The notes beneath the pieces are model-generated. The model made no database searches. It was not told the DNA's origin and saw nothing but the letters and a program-made list of their open reading frames with translations. Shown here one piece after another: positions 1-31,052 of a stretch of DNA of 64,000 nucleotides. Source of the stretch: Apostichopus japonicus. Its lineage: Eukaryota > Echinodermata > Holothuroidea > Aspidochirotida > Stichopodidae. The DNA is taken from positions 20,595,054 to 20,659,053 of the forward strand of contig NC_092562.1 in NCBI RefSeq assembly GCF_037975245.1. Direction: 5' to 3'. How positions within the stretch are numbered: the first letter of the stretch is position 1; every line of letters begins with the position of its first letter. Made by a program: the position numbers and the translations under genes.

Positions 1-104
1 GAATGATATATCAAATAGCAACTATATGCAGTGTACGTCTTATTCAACTTACACATATTTCTGGGCTCACAGTACAATTTCACACATTTACTTTTTTAAT
101 ATAG

Positions 105-1560
105 CCCTGGATGCCGCTGGACCTTCTTTCGAGAAGACCGGAAAAGGCTGTAGACTTGATAAATCAGACGCTTTATTTGTTGATGCCATTCATACAGATT
201 CTGTAAACGGGGCAGGAATATCGCAACCGGTAAGATAATATATCACTGTTGTTATACCTTATAGGTTAAATAATTGTCCAATATAGTTGGCTCTTGCATT
301 CACAACCATGCAAGTTTAACATCTGAACATTTTTCAATCTTCACATGAACTTTACCTTATACCCTTGCCACGGCTTTGACGCCAGTGAGCTGTAACGTTA
401 TAGGTTCAACGTGGATAGTTCGATGTGTAACGAGATTGCTTGGAGGAGACAGTATATGGACAGATTCAGTTCCTTCCATTAGAGATATGGAAAGATGACC
501 AAGTTCCACCGATGTTTGTCCGCCGCTTCTTACGATATCAATGTTATTGTGAGTCTTAGCCTACCGTATACTACAACGGATATCCTACACTACATATGAA
601 CTACCTTTCAACGTTGTGGATATAATCTCTTCTTAGCAAAGGACCTACTCCAACACGATTAAACATGCCCGCCCATATAGTCAAAGTGGACTCTACTGCC
701 TGCCTGACACTCCACATACTTTTAGTATACATACTAACGCCAACAATAATGACCTTTATCATGTCATTCCGTATACGACTTCATTAAATAAAAATATATT
801 CAAATTCCCCGCCCTTATCCCGTTGTGTGTCGCCATATTGGAGGAGAGGGAGGCAGACAATCAGCTGTTTACTACGTCGTACATGCACCTGAGAGAGTTT
901 GTGAAATGCGTTGCCAACTTAAATAATATTTACACAATTAATTTTTACCCAACTTGTAAGACTTTGGAATATTGATAAAAAACGTTAAAATACCTTCAAA
1001 GCTCAAGCTAATGTAAAATGTTTATCTAATTTTGAATGATAGTTGTATACGTACGCTAAATATCGTTTATAAATTAAATTTCCCTACGCTACTTGATCTC
1101 TCTATATTCTTGGCGGGGCATGAAAGCTGGAAGTTGAACGTTCCGTCTCTCGAATGTGGAGGGATGTGGGATGATGATGCAAAGTTTGATAGGGAAGGGT
1201 CAACTCTGATTAACTCTACACACTGGAGATCGATACCCATTGACAAGCAGCATGATCTCAACGTAATGAAGAGAAAGGCCACAGATGTAGCACCTGAAGA
1301 GTTTACTCCAAAGGCTTTAAGGGTTTAATTTGAAGTCCCATGAGGAAGCAAGACTTCTTTGATCTCTTTAAACGATTGAAGTCATGACAAACGGACTCGT
1401 GTTACACACATGCAGGGTTTATTTGTATTGTCTAACTTATGTCTGTTTTCTCCTTGGTTTTCCTGTTTACTATTATTATTATGAACTTTTCTTTGTTTAC
1501 TGCAGTGCATGCACTATTCGTTCATTCGTTCACTCGTTCTTTCAATCGCTCGCTCGCTCG

Positions 1561-1653
<93 letters not shown>

Positions 1654-1972
1654 GTTCAAAGTATCTCTTTCGAGATCCGGCTTTAGGAATCACAAATGAT
1701 TTTCGAGTTGGTTAGCATCTTGTTTGATCTCTAGAGTAAGGCAAAATATGTCACCAAAAACAGAACTAGTATTGTTCGATACAGGTGACAAACGCCTACA
1801 GTGGAATTACGATCTTCCTTACCGGTTTCGAACCTGTGGACATACAATCAGCGTCCATAGCCTAGTGGTTAGGGTGTCCGCGTACAGAGCGGGAGGCCCG
1901 TGGTTCGAATCCCGGTGGAGGCTGAAAGTTTTTTCACTGTTCTTGATTTTCCAACTCATTACGATTTTCATT

Positions 1973-2022
<50 letters not shown>

Positions 2023-2023
2023 C

Positions 2024-2091
<68 letters not shown>

Positions 2092-3372
2092 TGTGTTGTC
2101 TTGTACAATAGGTTCACTTCAACCACAGTACTTACACTATATGGACATATATCATTCTAAAAGCCTATACATTAACATACGATACCTTTCAAGTTATCTT
2201 GCACATCTGGTGAGCCTTTTGGCGTTCCATCAGTAATGCACCGCAGTGGTATTAAACTGTTTTGCATGTCGATGTTGTATTTGAGAGAGTTTATCATCCC
2301 ACCAGGACAGGTATGGCCAGTGGTGATCACATTCATGGACATACTACATGACAGAGGGGTGGGTAGGTGCATATGTCGACATATTATATTACAGAGGGGT
2401 GGGGTGGGTGCATACGTGGACATGACAGAGCGGTGGGGTAGTTGCATACGTGGACATACTACAGGACAGAGGGGTGGGGTGGGTGGGGCGGCAGGGGGCA
2501 TTTTCGTTGTAATAAACCAATGACAACGACAAAGCTAGAGCAATTATAGTTTGCATCGTTGAAACCATATTTCATCAAATCACCTTCTGCATGCATATCC
2601 CAACCTCTGTATTTTCCACCTGCACTTCCCACCCAAACCACCGACGATATAACTCAATAGGATATATACCATACTTTTACGTTTGTATTTTGATTCGTTC
2701 CCGTTAATTTAATATATCTGAACTTTCCTTCTTATGAGTCATGTATTGTAATTGAACATAGATCGATTCCCTGATCTTTTGTCAAACGTTCCTCACCTCT
2801 ATTTGATGAATATTAAACAACGGTCGTAGAAATGAATGAATTATATTATATATCTTTAATCTGATTCCGGACGGAACTAGTATATGAATTATCAATTTTA
2901 TTTTAAATATTCGTAAATGTGTATTTATTTCATCTATTATTTATTAACTTATTTATTAATTTATTTGTTCCCATTTTAGATTGGTCATCGTGATTTTTAT
3001 CCAAACGGAGGTCACAGTCAGCCCGGTTGCGAGTGGTGGCAGTTTGTTTGTGACCACGCACGCGCAAACGAGTATTTCATCGAAAGTGTTCTGAATCGGA
3101 ATTGTGGTTTCCGCGGCGTCTCGTGCGAGAGCGAGGAAGCATTTGCTAATGGTACATGTGGGCCTACTGACGGTGGCGATATTACTTGCCCACGCATGGG
3201 TTATTACAGTAATACAAGACAGGAATCTCTGGGTAAATTTATTCTCTACACAGAAAGTACTTTCCCCTTCTGTGCCAAGAGGAGACGTTATGATAGATTA
3301 TACAGAAAATGGAGAGGCGATCCTGACGACGAGAATATATACCGTCTGGCCGATGATACATCACGGCGGTGA
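105..3372 (+). CDS. Pancreatic-lipase-family secreted lipase/phospholipase, C-terminal half (2 exons in window)
   Basis: Two exons join in phase: 105-229 (after an atag acceptor, ending CCG|gtaag) and 2980-3372 (after ttttag, ending at TGA). The joined 171 residues align with the second half of the pancreatic lipase alpha/beta-hydrolase domain. The catalytic aspartate lies in LDAAGPSF (LDPAEP in mammalian pancreatic lipase) and the catalytic histidine in [20 protein letters not shown] and [10 protein letters not shown] are family signatures. The nucleophilic serine (GHSLG) must lie in exons before the window. The lid between the two cysteines, CEWWQFVC, has only six residues against about 23 in classical pancreatic lipase, which resembles the mini-lid of phospholipase A1 and some PLRP2 enzymes. 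The protein stops soon after the domain with a basic, charged tail, so there is no PLAT domain. By family it acts outside the cell on glycerolipids; the substrate is inferred. Confidence 0.88.
1562..1648. repeat. (TA)n microsatellite
   Basis: This is an almost pure TA tract of about 87 bp. It directly precedes the segment (from 1650) that is also found after the TA tract at 18018-18146. Short reading frames here are repetitive YIYI artefacts. Confidence 0.92.
1722..1973 (+). mobile_element. tRNA-like SINE with (TA)n tail, copy 1
   Basis: The unit starts at gtttgatctctagagtaagg and ends in the TA tract from 1974. Positions 1851-1922 fold like a tRNA: an A-box-like TAGCCTAGTGGTT, an anticodon-stem-like TCCGC/GCGGG, and a T-arm with B-box GGTTCGAATCC. 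The acceptor ends GCGTCCA and TGGAGGC pair with one G-G mismatch. Unlike typical SINEs, about 130 bp upstream of the tRNA-like part is also conserved between copies. Related copies lie at 18232-18482 and 55826-56075. Transposition is inferred from dispersal; no target duplication was identified. Confidence 0.75.
1974..2090. repeat. (TA)n tract with TG interruptions
   Basis: This is the dinucleotide tail of the tRNA-like element at 1722-1973, in the lipase intron. It is about 117 bp of TA with a few TG and AC interruptions. Confidence 0.9.
2338..2490. repeat. Degenerate minisatellite, unit about 40-50 bp
   Basis: Four degenerate units carry gtggacatactac...gacagaggggtgggg...gtgcatacg. It lies in the lipase intron and no coding signal was seen. 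Confidence 0.6.
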
Positions 3373-3959
3373 AATCTGCTCATCAATTTGAAAAGTTGCA
3401 ATATATTATGATGAAAGCGCGCGCTATCGTGCGTAACGAAATTTTAATATGAACGAGGATTTGAAGTTCACGAAGGGAAAACAAGGTCAAGTGAAATACA
3501 ATTTTTTTGAGGGGGAGAAAAGAAGGAAGGTGTGAAGTGACCCAATGGTATCACAGTTTCATCTCAAGGACATGTGAGCTGGCGATAATGGGGTATTTAA
3601 TTGTATGTAGAATTTTGCCATTTAAAATGTGTATGTATATACGGCATAAACTTGAATTTACTCAAATAGGAGCAAAAATCTAATTTTTGCTTATTAAGTC
3701 GGCAAAATTCAATATTTTGTTTTATTATCTCTGATTAGTTTCATCGACGAACGAGTGTATACCTATTAGAAATGTTTGTATTGGAAATTAAAAATTAGGC
3801 TTCGATATTTGTAATATCCGTCTATATGTATATGAAATCAGACAACATTTATAAAATGAATTCCTAATATGAAGCAACACGCCGCGCCATCATACTTTTC
3901 CAATATATACCAAAAGAGGTAAACACATCTGAGCTGATGCATGTGTATATGGCTACTGC

Positions 3960-3963
<4 letters not shown>

Positions 3964-4050
<87 letters not shown>
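3964..4050. repeat. (TA)n microsatellite
   Basis: Pure TA dinucleotide tract of about 87 bp downstream of the lipase stop codon. Confidence 0.9.
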
Positions 4051-4056
<6 letters not shown>

Positions 4057-5753
4057 TTTTCTCGGCTCTTGTAACTTGGCAATAAATCGTACCGCTGTCT
4101 AGCTCACACTCCATATACATCGGCATTAACGTCCCTTTCTGTCTGATGGACGCCAGCTCCATTTTATTTCAGGGGGTATATTTGAAGAAAGGACTAAAAC
4201 GCAATAGGACACCAAAATAATGTACTTTTGAAATTTGAAAGAGTCATTGAATGGGGGGGGGGGTAAAATATATTTTCTTACTGATGTACTCTTTGACTTA
4301 GATCGATTCAATATTCTCGGTACTTGAGTTCAAGTAAATTTCAAACGTTCAACGAATTCAAGTTGATAACCTTTTGTGCTAATATATAGTTTCATTCATG
4401 TTTAACATCTTTACCGGCCATTTGGGGGAGGGGGGGGGGGTATGCATTCTCCTAAAAAATGTGTCATATAACTGAAGTCTTCCAATCAGTCTTTTCATAG
4501 TCCAAAAAAATGGAAAAAATGTTTAAAAAAAATCATATTGAGCGCCAGTTATTATTCAATAGTAAGTTCAGCTTTTAACTTAATCATAATTGGAATGCTC
4601 CTTTAAGGCTAAATTGTTGTTGATGACGTCAGTTCCTCAGTGCTGGGATAAATGTTAATCCAATTTTGTTTCATAAATTCTAATAATTCAACCAAGACTT
4701 GTTCTTGTAAATTCATATAAAGAACAGTCAACACCATTCGTTATTGCATGGCATACTTTTAATGCTCTGTAAACATGTTATTATCAAGTCATTGACTTCT
4801 CATATTTTTCCTACTGAGTTTTGTGTTGCATCTAAGGAAGTGACCATAATGGTCTGTTTGTTAAACTGAGTAGTCCAGTCACTTTCATTGATAATTGATT
4901 TGTGACAAATTTACATGTGCTTAAAAATGACCGATACTGATTTCAGTATTATTTAGCGGTCTGTAATATATATCAAATTAATTGTGTTCCTATAAGGTCA
5001 TCCTTCAACAAGAAATATAAAGTGAAATTCTTATGTTCAAAACTTTGAGGTCAATTTCGTAAATTATGCTTCTTGCCAGGAAACTAAGAAATATGATGTA
5101 TATTTCAGCATTTGAATATATTCTCCCTTTCTTCATGTGTGAGATATCGGTAATTATGTCTGCCTTATGTTCATCTAGGTATATACGTTAGTCTATTTAT
5201 ATATATGTTTATCTATCCCACATTTCTTTTATGTCTAATTGTCTGTCCTTATCGATTGTCTGTCTGTCTGTATGTTTGTCCTTATCAATTTACAACCGTC
5301 CACGTGTCTGTCCGTCTGTTGTCTCTATGTCAGTGTATCTGTCTGTCTGCTCAGTGAGCGCCTTGCCAAAGATCTTTCGTTAATAGTTTGCATGTTTCAA
5401 GAAAAGTAGGCCTATATATATAGGTTTTGTTTTTAAGGTAAAGGGTCCAGCATATATGTGGTCCTTGCACTTTATTACATGTATATTACATGTATGTTAT
5501 TTGTTTATTACATGTATATTACATGTAACTTCTACAGGGTTTTAAAAAAAAAACGTGTTTGTTTGATTATACTTAGCTTCATTATTTGCTGCATTGAGGT
5601 TTCGTTTATGTAGGATAAAACAAGTTATTTATATATTTTTTATTACGTAATATAGTAACTTATTAAACGTTGTACATAACAAAATTGATCGGTAATCTTC
5701 ATTTCGAATTGTGTTAAAAAAGGGACATGGTCAATGCTAGTAGACCAGTACAA

Positions 5754-5809
5754 ACACACACACACACACCCACACACGCACACACACACACACATACACA
5801 CATGTGCAC

Positions 5810-5854
<45 letters not shown>
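5754..5854. repeat. Compound (CA)n-(TA)n microsatellite
   Basis: An interrupted CA tract (about 5754-5803) passes directly into a TA tract (about 5814-5854). Confidence 0.88.
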
Positions 5855-5858
<4 letters not shown>

Positions 5859-5989
5859 AATTGAAATACAAATACGCTTAAAACATGCCCACAGAAAGAC
5901 CACGGAGGAAAAATGAGATTATGCTTGATCTCGTGAGATTAGTTTAGCTACGACCCTTCCGCATCCTCATCACCACAGTTAAGTGTTAC

Positions 5990-6017
5990 CAGGGAGTTGT
6001 TCCATAACAACTCCCTG
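5990..6017. mobile_element. Ultra-short palindromic insertion, family A copy 1 (28 bp)
   Basis: A 12-bp arm CAGGGAGTTGTT, a 4-bp centre CCAT and the exact inverse arm are flanked by the perfect direct repeat GTGTTAC (5983-5989 and 6018-6024). The right repeat could be read as 8 bp because of a chance C. The flanking duplication is the hallmark of transposase-mediated insertion. The whole unit is two inverted ends with almost nothing between them. Further copies lie at 29547-29574 and 30091-30115. Confidence 0.8.
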
Positions 6018-7606
6018 GTGTTACCACAAACAGTTGTCTTAGCTTCATGTCTAAGAATCAGAAGCTGAGTCAAACCGCTACCGGGAAGTGACCATTTTCA
6101 GAGGATGAAGCGGAATTATAGAGGGTAGTCAAAATGGGTTATTGTACGGAAGAACTCTGACCAGAATAAGAACAGGGTTTATTAAAATGTTATCTTCTGA
6201 CCTGGTTTCTACTCTTCAGATATATAGACAAGATAGATCAACAAAATAACGTTAATATAGGTAAGGAGAGCAATTGTTTTTTTTTTATTCGTGAAACCGA
6301 CACACCGACACGTTTCTGTCTAGTTTGGTTTCAAAGAAACATGGAAATGATTTTTTTTTGGTGGGTGGGTGGGTGGGTCTGGGAGGGGGGTGGGGAAGGG
6401 TATATCGCCATGTTCTAAAACCATATCTCCGTGTAGTCGTGGGGTTGTTCTTTAAGTCATGTAACTGATGTATACGTGGATGTTACTTCAGTCATGTAAA
6501 CATGGACTTTGCTGATGCATGCTGCTGCTACAAAATGATATGTACATAATGTTCATTCATGATGGATCAGTTTGATAAAAATTGATAAACAACACTGTTT
6601 CTCAATTGTACTTTTGGTGAGCATGCACCGTCGAAATCAATTGCTGCCGAAGTATGATGATATTCGGATAGATATGTACATATACATATGTGAATTGCCA
6701 TGTGCTATGTGGTAGTGTGTGTGACAATATAAATAATCAGTAACACATCTAAGTTATATACCAGCAACGTGTCATTGTTTACACCAGAAACATATATTTA
6801 CATTACGGACATATACATTTACGCCTCTTTACCTCTTCAAGAGTGACTGACTAATCTGAAATTCCTAAGCTGCCCGCATACCTTCGAAAATATTAAATGT
6901 ATTCCGGGGATTGTGATGTTGATAACGGAGAGACTATATATGAGAGAGGGGTAATATGACCTTCAAAAGAATACAAGCTATCCTATTTTTGTTTTCATTT
7001 GACGTACCCGGAGTATATTTGACCCACCCCAACCATCTTCCTATCCCAACCCCAACCCATACCCCTTCCCTGCTCACTCTCCTCCTTCCCACTCTCGCCC
7101 CCCCCCTCCCCCTCAATCCTTCATCATAATTTGTCCCAAAGATCATTCCAACCTCTATAATTCCTTTTTTTATTCCAAGATTATTCAATAAAAGTAATAT
7201 TTCGGCTATAGTTTTACCGCGAGTCCCCTTGAAGAAAATATCCTCTTGCATAATCAATCAATGATTACCCATTGAGTCAATACAAACTATTTTAGTTGGG
7301 ACAAGGTGTGAGTTTAAACTTCAATCCGATTAAAACAGCCATACAGTTATATCAGCCAAATCTGGCATACATTGTCGCCACTGGTGACTAATAATCAAGT
7401 TAGTTCAAAAGCCAATCCATTCAGTATTGAACACCATTGTCAGCCGTGTTATACACATGTAGTACATGTCACTTGATTAGTACACATCAAGAATGTGTAG
7501 GACAAATAACAACAGTTTATGCACGTTAGGTTAGGAAGGTTCGCTGTTGCTTAATTATTAGAGTACAGTTCTGTTAAAGTTTAATGTGTGTTCGTCTATT
7601 GCAGTC

Positions 7607-28194
<20,588 letters not shown>

Positions 28195-28355
28195 AATTAT
28201 ACATTCTTTTTTAACGATTTATTATTGTTTTATAGTTTGGTTCTCAGAGGAAGGATAAAAACAAATTCGGAAGACAGTACTTTTTTTCGTGATTAGTAAG
28301 GATCACATATGGGAACAATATATAACCTTAACTTAAAGAAAACAATGTTTTATGT

Positions 28356-28361
28356 AATAAA
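28356..28361 (+). terminator. Poly(A) signal of the FG-GAP gene
   Basis: A canonical AATAAA lies about 162 nt after the TGA at 28192-28194. A GT-rich stretch (cctgtgtatgtatttt) follows, as expected for cleavage and polyadenylation. Confidence 0.6.
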
Positions 28362-29546
28362 GTATGACCTGTGTATGTATTTTAATGGTTACATAACGCA
28401 TTGTGGCTAAGATCAAGTGATCACGTGTAAACAGTACACGGTAGATAGCTCGTCAATATTTAATCTGACTATATGTATATTGTCTGTTTCCCTGTCCAAG
28501 GGAGTCATGATACTCACTTGACGTAACATCGCCATGATCAGATATTGTTACAGTCTCAAGATAACGGGACTGAGATTGAGAGTGGATTCAGTTGTTTGAT
28601 TTTCGTGCCCAGGCTATATTTTAAAGTTAAAACTACAGTATGAAAAGTTTCCCCCAAAAATAAATGAGGACATTATTGAAGAACTTAGCATGCATAGACT
28701 CCGGATGTGTGAACTAAGTAATTCACTTTGGCTTCGGCTTTGATTACAACAATTATGTATGCTGCCATGTTGGACGAATGTAATTACCGACTTTGCGATC
28801 CGCGTTATAGTCATTGCCGACTTTACAATCCTCGGATCCCCTCACAATATTGCAACGTCAGCAAACAACAAAAAGCACTGTTATGTGTATCTCAACAAAG
28901 TTTCATCGGTAATTTTTTATGAATTCTCCATGAAAGCAGTGGTCACCCTATTTAGCTAACCTCTAAACACTTGTTAGTTTTCCTGATATCGTGTAACTAA
29001 AAACAATAGGTAATATCCAATATCTTGTTTTGCTTTGAATATGCTATTGACATTACGTGATGTTAAAGTATATCACAACGAATGAATATTGAAATGAAAG
29101 TGATAGAAATGTTTGAAAAGGAAACAGATAATTCGAAGGTGTCCCCCACCCCCCAGCCCCAAAGGACCTCTCGCGATGTCGATCAGGGGGTAAACTCCTT
29201 TAGTAGGCCTATTAGAAGTTGTCACCAAACCAAACTACATCATGCAATTTAGTTATGCAGAAAGAAAGATCAGTCGAATATAATACCCGACCAAGTATAT
29301 GCACGTTCTTGAAACGGAAGGTTGTTTGCTCTATTTTTGGCATGTTAAGTGACAAGTAAGGGTGTGTTCACAATGATGTCATATAGTCTTAATGTCCAGC
29401 GTGTGATTCCCGGTAGGATATATCTGTTTTCGTTTTAAGTCACGTTGCGACTGCATTATATAGCTTTTAGAAGTAACAGCAACTTAAAAACGTGTTTTCT
29501 TATATCATCGTTGTCTATACAGTCCCAATCAAGTTTTCCCTTGAAC

Positions 29547-29574
29547 CAGGGAGTTGTTATGGAACAACTCCCTG
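29547..29574. mobile_element. Ultra-short palindromic insertion, family A copy 2 (28 bp)
   Basis: It has the same 12-bp arms as copy 1 and the centre ATGG, the reverse complement of copy 1's CCAT, so it is inserted in the opposite orientation. The flanks are the perfect 7-bp duplication CTTGAAC (29540-29546 and 29575-29581). Confidence 0.82.
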
Positions 29575-30090
29575 CTTGAACTAAAAATAACAGTTACACT
29601 GTAAATACGTCCCGACTTGTTTGTTTCTGATAATGAGTGCTATTTTTAAGCACGCGTGGTGGTCATTAACTTGCCTGTAACCTGTGCCTAAATTAAGAGT
29701 ACTCGCTGGGAGTATCATGCAAAGAGGCGGCTGTTGATTTAGAGGTCACAATTTGCAGAGTCAATTTGTATAAGGAGGGATGTTCTGGACTGCGTGATTT
29801 TCATTTTATATATATTTTTAAATCGGGAAGTATGAGTTGTATAACTGGTTCCATTTTGCCTACAAGAACTTTCGGCGTCCCATAAATTTTACTGAGCTTG
29901 GTTAATCTACAGGCATGGTACACTTACATTTAGAACTTACATAAAGAACTTCAGCCATAATGCCATAAAGTTGGGGAAAAAAATAGATTTTATATCCTTA
30001 AAATACAACAGTGTCTAATCTTTCATAAACCGAACTCTATACGTTTTGAAACTGTCGTGGTTTCTTTTGTAGGCGGCTCTTATGTGTTAT

Positions 30091-30115
30091 CAGGGAGTTG
30101 TTATAACACTCCCTG
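30091..30115. mobile_element. Ultra-short palindromic insertion, family A copy 3 (25 bp, decayed)
   Basis: It starts CAGGGAGTTGTTAT and ends AACACTCCCTG, three bases shorter than the other copies. The flanks are the perfect 7-bp duplication GTGTTAT (30084-30090 and 30116-30122), nearly the same target as copy 1 (GTGTTAC). Confidence 0.78.
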
Positions 30116-31041
30116 GTGTTATTAACCGATATACAGGCCACACTGACGCTAACGTTCGATCCACTAATTAGTCAACACATCATAACTTAGGCATTTCCAT
30201 ACCACGTGGTCTTGCATCAAGTTCAAATACTTTACGTCGACTAGGTGAAGAGTATCTTATCTAACCCCTGAAAACATGTCTACCATAAGCCTTGAACTAT
30301 AGGTAAAGCAGACAGATATAGGCTGCATAGGCTAGTACTAACAATAGAATATTGAGGGCCAACACAAGGAACGCCCGTAGCTAGAGTCTAACCTGGGGTC
30401 GTTAACTGTGTTAAAATTGACTAACATATTTGGGGGACGGCGATAATTTAATGCATTTAATTGATATTTGCGCCTATAAGTGTGACAGGTTTGTAGACTG
30501 TAGTACTGAGTAACAACCGAACGAGCAGATATACGCATATAAAAACAGACTACACTAAGACCAATCGAGGGACATATTTTGGATTCGATTAGTCTTGGTA
30601 AAGACGCTTGTCAATTCGTATTGCGGGATAAATTACCATATAGAGGGCGCTTGTCCAGTATATTATCACGTACTAATCAAATGGTAAATCAAATATTAAT
30701 TTATATGGCCTACTGTGTTACAGGGTGTGAAAAACTCGCGCAAAAAGAAACGTATACTGCCGGTAATCTGACCTAGTTTCGAATGAGGTGCAACAGAAGT
30801 GTTAGACACCACCATCGATCCCAGAAAATACACACACAGCTTGCTACCGTCGGTAACTTAGAAACTAGTGAAAGGTCAATACATGCAGCTACGGTCAATA
30901 CCCACAGCACAGTGTACATAGCAGCGATGGACATCTCAGGTCCAGCTAAAGATAACAAGGTATCACGTTTCATTACTGTCTGCATTTTGTAGCGACAAGA
31001 GAAAAACTTCACTTGGAAGCAAACGGAAAGTTAACTTTTTT

Positions 31042-31052
31042 AAGATGGCGGC
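31042..31052 (+). promoter_or_regulatory. YY1-type initiator motif AAGATGGCGGC
   Basis: This 11-mer exactly matches the motif that, in animals, sits around transcription or translation starts and binds YY1. A reading frame of 92 codons follows, but it has no donor compatible with the RRM2 exon at 32925 and no recognisable homology. A related motif in the opposite orientation (AAGATGGCCGG on the minus strand) lies at 31373-31383. Confidence 0.35.

Larger units (their letters stand above)
3373..7604. other. Intergenic region between the lipase and FG-GAP genes
   Basis: No conserved coding exon was found. The region holds a (TA)n tract of about 87 bp (3964-4050), an ACATGTA-rich duplication near 5477-5528, a CA/TA microsatellite (5754-5854), a 28-bp palindromic insertion (5990-6017), and a GGTGGGTGGG run near 6360-6390 that could form a G-quadruplex. 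The lipase 3' UTR must begin at 3373, but its end was not located with confidence. A 5' non-coding exon of the next gene probably lies upstream of 7605, because the start codon is preceded by a good acceptor (tctattgcag). Confidence 0.6.

Noticed and set aside
1032-1328. 98-codon plus-strand frame in the lipase intron
   Set aside because: It has no recognisable homology. The lipase exons at 105-229 and 2980-3372 join perfectly without it, and no matching splice phase was found.
1384-1715. Overlapping reading frames of 68-88 codons with YIYIYI runs
   Set aside because: They are translations of (TA)n. The same artefact recurs at 3.9, 5.8, 15.5-16.0 and 18.0-18.6 kb.
1851-1922. Functional tRNA gene
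   Set aside because: The acceptor stem has a mismatch. The anticodon loop differs between the three copies, and each is embedded in the same larger dispersed repeat, so it is a tRNA-derived repeat.
30927-30959. Short ATG...AAG|gtatca exon considered as RRM2 exon 1
   Set aside because: It ends in phase 0, which would read the next exon in the wrong frame and hit a stop.
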